This document shows, one piece after another, positions 7,893 to 13,246 of a stretch of DNA of 13,246 bases (position 1 is its first letter; each line of letters begins with the position of its first letter). A model generated the notes under the pieces. That model was not told the origin of the DNA. It saw only the letters and a list, made by a program, of their open reading frames with translations, and ran no database searches. Origin of the DNA: an uncultured Devosia sp. (GTDB lineage Bacteria > Pseudomonadota > Alphaproteobacteria > Rhizobiales > Devosiaceae); NCBI GenBank assembly GCA_946480655.1, contig CAMLKN010000044.1, forward strand, positions 1 through 13,246, read 5' to 3'. Both the position numbers and the translations under genes were made by a program.

Positions 7893-7918
7893 ACTTGTCA
7901 CTTTGTCTTCCATACTAG
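7890..7918 (+). promoter_or_regulatory. Probable sigma70-type promoter of the TRAP/kdu operon
   Basis: TTGACT (7890-7895) matches the -35 consensus at five of six bases. The -10 is weaker: TACTAG (7913-7918) sits at the ideal 17-bp spacing, while CATACT (7911-7916) matches better but at 15 bp. The stretch is clearly more AT-rich than its surroundings, follows a terminator and precedes dctP. Initiation here would give a leader of roughly 115 nt. A weak -10 plus an operator fits an inducible promoter. Confidence 0.5.
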
Positions 7919-7984
7919 ATTGACGCATGGCGCCGGGTTCGGCAACGAAAATGCGCGCCAACGGTGGGATCACCTGCCGTTCGG

Positions 7985-8012
7985 GCCGGCCAGGGACAGA
8001 CGAGCGGCCGGC
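7985..8012 (+). other. GC-rich hairpin in the dctP leader
   Basis: GCCGGCC (7985-7991) pairs with GGCCGGC (8006-8012) across a 14-nt loop. It ends 14 nt before the dctP ribosome site GGGAGGA at 8027-8033. No T-run follows, so it is not an intrinsic terminator. It could influence leader stability or simply be a chance product of high GC. Confidence 0.35.
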
Positions 8013-8038
8013 ACCTGAGACACATTGGGAGGACAACC

Positions 8039-9019
8039 ATGTTTCATCTGCCACGGATGGCGGCTGCGGCCGTCGTCGCGACTACGCTTATGCTCTCGAC
8101 CGCCAGCGCCCAGACCGTGCTGCGCTCGTCGGACACCCATCCCGACGGCTATCCTACTGTGGAAGCAGTAAAAAAGTTCGGAGAACTGCTGAGCGAGAAG
8201 ACCGGCGGCGCCTATTCGGTAGAGGTGTTCCACTCGGCCCAGCTCGGCCAGGAAGCCGACACGATCGAGCAGACCCAGTTCGGCGTGATCGATCTCAATC
8301 GCATCTCCGTTGGCGCCTTCGGCACCCAGGTACCCGAGGCCACGGTGACGCAGCTGCCCTATATCTTCCGCTCCGCGGAGCATTTCCACAACGTGCTCGA
8401 TGGCCCGATCGGCGAGGAAATCCTGGCCGCCTTCGAGGCAGTGGATGTCGTTGCCCTGGCCTTTTACGACGGTGGCGCGCGCTCGTTCTACAACAGCAAG
8501 AAGCCGATCAGCACGCTGGCCGATATGGAAGGCATGAAGTTCCGCGTCATGGGCTCGGACATCTTTGTGGACATGGTCGCGGCCCTGGGCGGTAACGCCA
8601 CCCCGATGCCCTATGGCGAAGTCTATTCGGGCATCCAGACCGGCGTTATCGATGGCGCTGAAAACAACTATCCCAGCTACGACACGGCCGGTCATGCCGA
8701 AGTCGCCAAGTACTATTCGCTTGATGAGCATCTGATGGTGCCCGAAGTACTGGTCGTTTCCAAGATTGTCTGGGACGGTCTCACCCCGGAAGTCCAGCAG
8801 GCGATGCGTGAGGCCGCCAAGGAGTCGGTTGCCTACCAGCGCGAGCTCTGGGCGGCCAAGGAAGTGGAATCCAAGGCCAGGGTCGAGGCGCTCGGCGTCG
8901 AGATCAACGAGGTCGACAAGGCTCCCTTCATCGAAGCCATGAAGCCTGTCTACGAGAAGTATGTCACTGATCCCAAGCTGCAGGACCTGGTGGCGCGCAT
9001 CCAGGCGACCGAAGGCTGA
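8039..9019 (+). CDS. dctP: TRAP transporter substrate-binding protein, DctP family (probable uronate-type ligand)
   Basis: This periplasmic protein (326 aa) captures a carboxylate substrate and delivers it to the DctQM membrane complex. ATG 8039 follows GGGAGGA (8027-8033) by 5 bp and yields a signal peptide of 24 residues ending STASA before [10 protein letters not shown]. Family hallmarks are present: [18 protein letters not shown], the GMKFRVMGS segment whose R169 is at the position that binds the ligand carboxylate in this family, and [15 protein letters not shown] (E208, N209, N210). The length is normal. The neighbours kduI and kduD, and the FCD regulator, point to a uronate, an unsaturated uronide or 5-keto-4-deoxyuronate as ligand. 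That is inferred from context only; C4-dicarboxylates are less likely. It is the first gene of the operon. Confidence 0.93.
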   Translation: MFHLPRMAAAAVVATTLMLSTASAQTVLRSSDTHPDGYPTVEAVKKFGELLSEKTGGAYSVEVFHSAQLGQEADTIEQTQFGVIDLNRISVGAFGTQVPEATVTQLPYIFRSAEHFHNVLDGPIGEEILAAFEAVDVVALAFYDGGARSFYNSKKPISTLADMEGMKFRVMGSDIFVDMVAALGGNATPMPYGEVYSGIQTGVIDGAENNYPSYDTAGHAEVAKYYSLDEHLMVPEVLVVSKIVWDGLTPEVQQAMREAAKESVAYQRELWAAKEVESKARVEALGVEINEVDKAPFIEAMKPVYEKYVTDPKLQDLVARIQATEG

Positions 9020-9027
9020 GGCCTCTA

Positions 9028-9051
9028 CGGGCCGGTCTCCTGGCCGGCCCG
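9028..9051 (+). other. Intercistronic hairpin between dctP and dctQ
   Basis: CGGGCCGG (9028-9035) pairs perfectly with CCGGCCCG (9044-9051) around an 8-nt loop, 8 bp after the dctP stop and just before the dctQ ribosome site GGAGGAGA (9063-9070). There is no T-run. Such hairpins after binding-protein genes often protect the upstream message or cut read-through, giving more binding protein than membrane subunit; that role is inferred here. Confidence 0.6.
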
Positions 9052-9077
9052 GTTACTATCCCGGAGGAGAGTGAAGC

Positions 9078-9605
9078 ATGAAGAACGGGCTCCTGGCAGT
9101 CAGCCGCATACTGGCCGCAATATCGACTCTGGCGCTTTGGATTGCCGGAGCAGGCCTCGTGGCTATGACGGTCATTGTCGCCTACCAGGTCTTCATGCGC
9201 TACGTCGTCAACGCCTCACCGTCCTGGACGGAGGGCGGATCCATCATGATCATGAGCTGGTTCATCTTCCTGGGAGCGGCCGTCGGCGTGCGCGAAAACT
9301 TCCACATGGGTTTCGATGTGCTGCTCTACGTGCTGCCGAAGGGTGCCAAGGCCTGGCTCCGGGCGATCAGCGACCTCGCCATCTTCGCCTTCGCCTTCGG
9401 CATGCTCTGGTATGGCGGCGAACTGGCCCTGCGGGGCTGGACGGTGCGCATCCCGGTGATCGGGCTGCCACAGACCTTTACTTATCTCCCTATCGTATTG
9501 TCGGGCGTCTTGATGTGCCTGTTCTCGCTCGAGCGCATCCTGCTGCGGCTCGCGGGCGAGAATGTCGATGAGCCGTCCGACGACGCCATTGTGACGGCGG
9601 ACTGA
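9078..9605 (+). CDS. dctQ: TRAP transporter small membrane subunit, DctQ family
   Basis: This 175-aa inner-membrane protein has four hydrophobic segments (about residues 8-36, 52-72, 94-118 and 132-155), as expected for the small TRAP subunit that pairs with DctM. Family marks are QVFMRYVVNASPSWTEG near residues 36-52, WFIFLGAAVGVRENFHMGFD in the next segments, and a C-terminal hydrophilic tail. ATG 9078 lies 7 bp after GGAGGAGA (9063-9070). The gap from dctP is 58 bp and holds a hairpin. The dctQ stop is 7 bp before dctM, so the two membrane genes are tightly linked. Confidence 0.92.
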   Translation: MKNGLLAVSRILAAISTLALWIAGAGLVAMTVIVAYQVFMRYVVNASPSWTEGGSIMIMSWFIFLGAAVGVRENFHMGFDVLLYVLPKGAKAWLRAISDLAIFAFAFGMLWYGGELALRGWTVRIPVIGLPQTFTYLPIVLSGVLMCLFSLERILLRLAGENVDEPSDDAIVTAD

Positions 9606-9612
9606 GGACAAC

Positions 9613-10893
9613 ATGGAATACTGGATTCTCTTCGGCGTCTTCACGCTGCTCATGCTGGTGGGAACGCCCATCGCCTTCTGCCTCGGCATCGCAAGCTTTG
9701 CCACCGTGGTCTATCTCGGTCGCCCGGCGATCGTTGTATTCCAGCAGCTCAATTCCGGCGTCAGCGCCTTTACGCTGATGGCTATCCCCTTTTTCATCTT
9801 CGCGGGCGACCTGATGATGCGCGGGGGTATTGCGGCGCGGATCATCCAGTTCGCGGGTTCATTGATCGGTCATGTCCGCGGTGGTCTGGGCCAGGTCAAT
9901 GTCGCGGCTTCGACCCTGTTCGGCGGCATTTCGGGTTCAGCCGTGGCGGAAGCGGCGGCCGTTGGCGGCATCATGATCCCGCAGATGAAGGAACGTGGTT
10001 ACGGTGCCGACTATGCAGTCAACGTCACCTCAATGGCGGCGCTGATCGCGCTGCTGCTGCCGCCCAGCCACAACATGATCATCTATTCGCTCTCGGGCGG
10101 AGGCCGCATTTCCATCGCAGACCTCTTTACGGCCGGCATCATTCCCGGCCTGCTGCTGGCCGCAGCGTTGATGGTCACGGCCTATATCGTGGCTCGTCGG
10201 CGCGGCTATCCCACCGAGCCATTCCCCGGCTTCGGTCGAGCCTTCCAGTACTTCCTGATTTCCATTCCAGGCCTGCTGCTCATCGCAATCATCTTCGGTG
10301 GCGTCCGTTCAGGCATCTTTACGGCGACGGAAAGCTCCTGCATCGCCGTTATTTACGCATTCCTCGTGACCTTGCTCGTCTATCGCAGCATGGACCTGCG
10401 CGAATTCATTCACTGCGTAACCGGGGCAGTGCGGACGACCGCCATGGTGCTGTTCATTATCGGGGCCGCGGCGTCGTTCGGTTGGCTCATGGCCTATATG
10501 CGGGTCGCACCCATCCTGACCGAAGCGATATCCCAGCTCACCAGCGACCCGTTGATGGTGCTGCTCCTGATCAATGTGCTGCTTCTGATACTGGGCACGT
10601 TCATGGACATGGGGCCGCTGATCGTCATCACGACGCCGATCTTCCTGCCCATGGTCAGCGCGTTCGGAGTCGATCCGGTACATTTCGGCGTGATCATGAT
10701 CCTCAACCTTGGCATTGGGCTCAACACACCGCCGCTCGGTCCCGTACAATTCGTGGCGGCCGCCGTGGCCAAGATATCGGTCTGGGACGCGATGAAGAGC
10801 GTCTGGCCGTTCTACCTGGCCGGCGTGGTCGTGCTGGGACTGGTGACATATATCCCGGCCCTGTCGCTTTGGCTGCCGAGCCTCTTCCGGTGA
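9613..10893 (+). CDS. dctM: TRAP transporter large membrane subunit, DctM family
   Basis: This 426-aa inner-membrane protein forms the transport channel and couples uptake to a sodium or proton gradient. It is hydrophobic throughout, with about 11-12 membrane segments. Recognisable family motifs are IPFFIFAGDLMMRGGIA near residues 57-73, GGISGSAVAEAAAVGGIMIP near 103-122, LLPPSHNMIIYS, and the C-terminal LNLGIGLNTPPLGP. The length is normal for DctM. The ribosome site GAGGA (9604-9608) overlaps the dctQ stop. Only 4 bp separate its stop from the regulator gene, so expression is probably coupled. No fusion to DctQ is seen; the two are separate polypeptides here. Confidence 0.95.
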   Translation: MEYWILFGVFTLLMLVGTPIAFCLGIASFATVVYLGRPAIVVFQQLNSGVSAFTLMAIPFFIFAGDLMMRGGIAARIIQFAGSLIGHVRGGLGQVNVAASTLFGGISGSAVAEAAAVGGIMIPQMKERGYGADYAVNVTSMAALIALLLPPSHNMIIYSLSGGGRISIADLFTAGIIPGLLLAAALMVTAYIVARRRGYPTEPFPGFGRAFQYFLISIPGLLLIAIIFGGVRSGIFTATESSCIAVIYAFLVTLLVYRSMDLREFIHCVTGAVRTTAMVLFIIGAAASFGWLMAYMRVAPILTEAISQLTSDPLMVLLLINVLLLILGTFMDMGPLIVITTPIFLPMVSAFGVDPVHFGVIMILNLGIGLNTPPLGPVQFVAAAVAKISVWDAMKSVWPFYLAGVVVLGLVTYIPALSLWLPSLFR

Positions 10894-10897
10894 TGAC

Positions 10898-11650
10898 ATG
10901 TCCTTGATCGACGTTTCTTCCCCTGCCCGAAAGCCGAAGCTGGCCGAGATGGTTATCGATGCGCTGCGCAAGCGCATCGGTTCGGGCGAGTTCGCGCCGG
11001 GTCAAAAACTGCCCACCGAAGGCCAGTTGACCACGCTTTTCGGCGTCAGCCGCACGGTCGTCCGTGAAGCCATAGCCGCTCTGGCCGCGGACGGCATGGT
11101 GCAGCCGCGGCAGGGAGCGGGGGTATTTGTCATGGCGCAGGCCACGTCGCCCTTCAGCGCCATTGCCGGGGAGCGCTCCAACAAGATCTCCGTGGCGCTC
11201 AACGTGCTTGAAGTCCGCATGGGCATAGAGATCGAGTCGGCGGGGCTTGCCGCCCAGCGCCACAGCACCAGCCAGGTGGCGGCAATCCAGGAAGCCTGGA
11301 ACGAGTTCGGGCGGCTCCTAAAGATTGGCAATCCTACCGGCAAGACAGATTTTGCCTTTCATCGCGCCATTGCGGCGGCGACCAATAATCCATTCTATCT
11401 CGAAGTGCTCGATGCCCTGGGAAGCCGCACCATCCCCTGCGACGTCGCCTCTCCATGGGGAACGGAGAGCGTGCTGACCTACGAATACCAGGTGGGGCTG
11501 CATGAAGAGCATCGACGAATTCTAAATGCCATTGCCGCCCGCGATGCTGATGGCGCCCGCGAGGCCATGCGCGAACACCTGTCGCGCAGCCAGGACCGCT
11601 ACCGCGCCCGCCTGGCGGAACAGGGCCGGACCAACCAGGACATTTCATGA
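10898..11650 (+). CDS. GntR-family transcriptional regulator, FadR/FCD subfamily
   Basis: This cytoplasmic DNA-binding repressor has 250 aa. The winged helix-turn-helix covers about residues 12-80, with the family signature LPTEGQLTTLFGVSRTVVRE and the wing RQGAGVFV. The all-helical FCD ligand domain covers about residues 100-235. The metal-site residues expected in many FCD proteins are visible: D151 and H155 (DFAFH), H205 (EEHRRIL) and H227 (REHLSRS). The ligand is probably a uronate or catabolic intermediate bound through the metal. The gene lies between the transporter and the enzymes it probably controls, 4 bp after dctM and overlapping kduI at ATGA (11647-11650). The ribosome site is weak, as fits translational coupling. 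The likely target is the inverted repeat at 7865-7892; autoregulation through the operon promoter follows if so. Confidence 0.93.
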   Translation: MSLIDVSSPARKPKLAEMVIDALRKRIGSGEFAPGQKLPTEGQLTTLFGVSRTVVREAIAALAADGMVQPRQGAGVFVMAQATSPFSAIAGERSNKISVALNVLEVRMGIEIESAGLAAQRHSTSQVAAIQEAWNEFGRLLKIGNPTGKTDFAFHRAIAAATNNPFYLEVLDALGSRTIPCDVASPWGTESVLTYEYQVGLHEEHRRILNAIAARDADGAREAMREHLSRSQDRYRARLAEQGRTNQDIS

Positions 11651-12471
11651 GCACCGACTACGATATCCGCTTTGCCATCGACCCCAGCACTGCCGCTGCC
11701 ATGGGCACGGACGAGTTGCGCGAGAGTTTTCTTGTCGATGACCTGTTCGCCGCGGGGCAGGTGCGCTGGACCTATACTCATTATGACCGCATGGCCGTCG
11801 GCGGTGCCGTGCCCAATGGTAGCGCGCTGGCACTCGAAGCGATCAAGCCGACGGGCACAAACAATTTCCTCGACCGCCGCGAACTCATCGCTGTCAATAT
11901 CGGTCTGGCGGGCACGATTTCCGTCGATGGCGCCGATCACGCCATCGGACCGCGCGACATGCTCTATATCGGCATGGGGGTCAGGGACGTACGCTTTGCC
12001 GGGGACGGCGCCAGGTTCTATCTCCTGAGCGCTCCTGCACATGCCAGTCACCCAACGACCCTGCTGCAGCAGTCCGGCGCGAAGCGCCTCGACATGGGCA
12101 GCGCCGAGACTGCCAATGAACGTTCGATCTATCAGTACACGAACAGCCTCAAGAGCTGCCAGTTGGTGGTTGGCCTCACCCAGTTCGCGCCGGGTTCCGT
12201 GTGGAATACCATGCCTGCACATGTGCACGACCGGCGCATGGAGGCCTATCTCTATTTCGATCTCAAGCCCGATGCCTTCGTGGTGCACCTGATGGGTGAG
12301 CCTGACGAGAGCCGGCACCTGATCGTTCGCAACGAACAGGCGGTCATTTCCCCGCCGTGGTCGATCCATTGCGGTGCCGGCACGGGCGCCTACACCTTCA
12401 TCTGGGCCATGGCCGGCGACAATGTCGACTATACCGACGTCGAGAAGGTCGAAATGGCGGACCTGCGCTGA
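11647..12471 (+). CDS. kduI: 5-dehydro-4-deoxy-D-glucuronate isomerase (5-keto 4-deoxyuronate isomerase)
   Basis: KduI is a cupin-fold metalloenzyme that interconverts 5-keto-4-deoxyuronate (4-deoxy-L-threo-5-hexosulose uronate) and 2,5-diketo-3-deoxygluconate. This step follows cleavage of unsaturated uronides from pectin and other uronic-acid polymers. The protein has 274 aa, normal for the family. The zinc ligands known from the E. coli enzyme are all in place: H192 and H194 with E199 in PAHVHDRRMEAYLYF, and H241 in PPWSIHCGAGTG. The N-terminus FLVDDLFAAG and YTHYDRMAVGGAVP are also typical. AGGA at 11637-11640 serves the ATG at 11647, which overlaps the regulator stop. Its own stop overlaps the kduD start by one base. 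Confidence 0.96.
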   Translation: MSTDYDIRFAIDPSTAAAMGTDELRESFLVDDLFAAGQVRWTYTHYDRMAVGGAVPNGSALALEAIKPTGTNNFLDRRELIAVNIGLAGTISVDGADHAIGPRDMLYIGMGVRDVRFAGDGARFYLLSAPAHASHPTTLLQQSGAKRLDMGSAETANERSIYQYTNSLKSCQLVVGLTQFAPGSVWNTMPAHVHDRRMEAYLYFDLKPDAFVVHLMGEPDESRHLIVRNEQAVISPPWSIHCGAGTGAYTFIWAMAGDNVDYTDVEKVEMADLR

Positions 12472-13232
12472 TGGATCTCAGTGCCTTTTCGCTTGCCGGC
12501 AAGACCATCATGGTCACCGGCGCCAATACCGGCATCGGCCAGGGCATAGCCCTCAGCATCGGCCGGGCCGGGGGTAAGGTCATTGGTGTCGGCCGCTCCA
12601 ACATGCAGGAAACTGCTTCTCTGATGGCGCACCAGGGCGCCGACTTCGTAGAGGTCAATGCCGATCTCGGGGCTACCAAAGCGGCGCAGGCCATGTTCGA
12701 CGCCGCCTGGGATCGGGATGGCCCCATTGACGGCCTGGTCAACAATGCCGGCATCATCAAGCGCGTCGACGCGGTGAATTTCACCGAGGCCGACTGGGAT
12801 GCGGTGATGGATATCAATCTCAAGACGATGTTCTTTCTCAGCCAGTCGCTTGCCCGGAGGGCCATCGCTGCGGCGCGTCCGGCGCGGATCGTCAACATCG
12901 CCTCGATGCTGAGTTTCCAGGGGGGCATTCGTGTGGCCAGCTACACGGCCTCCAAGAGCGGCGTGCTGGGCATCACCCGGCTGCTTGCCAACGAATGGGC
13001 CGCAAAGGGCATCAATGTGAATGCCGTGGCGCCCGGCTATATCGAGACCAACAATACCGAGGCGCTACGCAACGATCCTGATCGCTCGGCGTCCATCCTC
13101 GGGCGCATTCCGGCGGGCCGCTGGGGCGTGCCGTCCGACATCGGCGACGCGGCAGTCTTCTTGCTTGCGCCCGCCTCCAACTACATGCACGGCGCCGTCA
13201 TCCCGGTCGATGGCGGCTGGCTCGCGAGGTAA
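12471..13232 (+). CDS. kduD: 2-dehydro-3-deoxy-D-gluconate 5-dehydrogenase
   Basis: KduD is an NAD(P)-dependent short-chain dehydrogenase that reduces 2,5-diketo-3-deoxygluconate, the KduI product, to 2-keto-3-deoxygluconate (KDG), which then enters the Entner-Doudoroff route. The protein has 253 aa, the usual length. The nucleotide-binding TGANTGIG is at residues 16-23, NNAG at 91-94, and the active-site set is N116, S145, Y158 and K162 (SYTASK). The C-terminal PVDGGW is typical. ATG 12471 overlaps the kduI stop (TGATG); the frame stays open upstream to an ATG at 12357 inside kduI, but that extension is not SDR-like. Assignment as KduD rather than a generic SDR rests on its start KduD-like sequence (LSAFSLAGK) and direct coupling to kduI. 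Confidence 0.93.
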   Translation: MDLSAFSLAGKTIMVTGANTGIGQGIALSIGRAGGKVIGVGRSNMQETASLMAHQGADFVEVNADLGATKAAQAMFDAAWDRDGPIDGLVNNAGIIKRVDAVNFTEADWDAVMDINLKTMFFLSQSLARRAIAAARPARIVNIASMLSFQGGIRVASYTASKSGVLGITRLLANEWAAKGINVNAVAPGYIETNNTEALRNDPDRSASILGRIPAGRWGVPSDIGDAAVFLLAPASNYMHGAVIPVDGGWLAR

Positions 13233-13236
13233 CCGC

Positions 13237-13246
13237 ATGACTGAAC
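13237..13246 (+). CDS. Start of a further operon gene (cut by window end)
   Basis: ATG ACT GAA at 13237 follows the kduD stop by 4 bp, with GAGG at 13225-13228 as ribosome site. Only Met-Thr-Glu is visible, so nothing can be said of the product. Genes expected after kduD in such operons include KDG kinase, KDPG aldolase or another uronate enzyme; that is expectation, not evidence. Confidence 0.55.

Noticed and set aside
7833..8038. Possible riboswitch or tRNA in the gap before dctP
   Set aside because: I could not fold any part into a known riboswitch or tRNA pattern; only the promoter, operator and one simple hairpin are supported.
7927..8595. Open frame on the plus strand starting in the leader and overlapping dctP
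   Set aside because: It has no ribosome site, its sequence is Arg- and Gly-rich as in out-of-frame GC-rich DNA, and it conflicts with a clear dctP with signal peptide.
12357..12470. In-frame upstream extension of kduD to an ATG at 12357
   Set aside because: It would place 38 extra residues inside the conserved zinc-site region of kduI. ATG 12471 overlaps the kduI stop and gives the standard KduD length.
1..13246. A novel defence, mobile or biosynthetic system
   Set aside because: All but two genes belong to familiar families with housekeeping, transport or sugar-acid roles, and there is no integrase, transposase, toxin-antitoxin pair, direct-repeat array or foreign-looking base composition across a gene block.

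Overview
The window is high-GC bacterial DNA with every supported gene on the + strand. The gene families and their arrangement fit an alphaproteobacterium of the order Hyphomicrobiales (Rhizobiales): sucA-sucB with lpd a few genes downstream, an FCD-type GntR regulator, and a three-part TRAP transporter beside kduI-kduD. Devosiaceae would fit the general look of the proteins, but that is an impression, not something the sequence proves. I see no insertion sequence, phage gene, tRNA, rRNA, CRISPR array or defence gene.

Region 1 (1-4010) is the 2-oxoglutarate dehydrogenase part of the TCA cycle. It holds sucA (E1, cut off at its 5' end by the window edge) and sucB (E2), 24 bp apart, closed by a clear rho-independent terminator at 3983-4010.

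Region 2 (4011-7832) begins with two perfect palindromes (4018-4029 and 4048-4064). These are followed by two small exported proteins of unknown function, a MAPEG-family membrane protein, a LysE/RhtB-type exporter, and lpd (E3, dihydrolipoamide dehydrogenase), which ends at a second strong terminator (7793-7832). The E3 subunit is therefore separated from E1/E2 by a terminator and four unrelated-looking genes, and probably belongs to a different transcript.

Region 3 (7833-13246) is a catabolic and uptake operon for a uronate-type sugar acid. A locally AT-rich promoter region carries an inverted repeat whose right arm overlaps a good -35 box, the layout of a repressor operator. Next come a TRAP transporter (periplasmic binding protein DctP, small membrane subunit DctQ, large membrane subunit DctM), an FCD/GntR repressor, kduI and kduD, with tight spacing or overlapping start/stop codons from dctM onward. 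A further gene starts 4 bp after kduD and runs out of the window. KduI and KduD convert 5-keto-4-deoxyuronate to 2-keto-3-deoxygluconate via 2,5-diketo-3-deoxygluconate. The likely sense of the operon is import of a uronate or unsaturated uronide (for example from pectin or another uronic-acid polymer), with release of the GntR regulator when substrate or an intermediate is present. The exact substrate cannot be read from the sequence.

I did not find an unmistakably new biological system. The items most worth a second look are the operator/promoter at 7865-7918, the paired palindromes at 4018-4064, and the two uncharacterised exported proteins between sucB and lpd.
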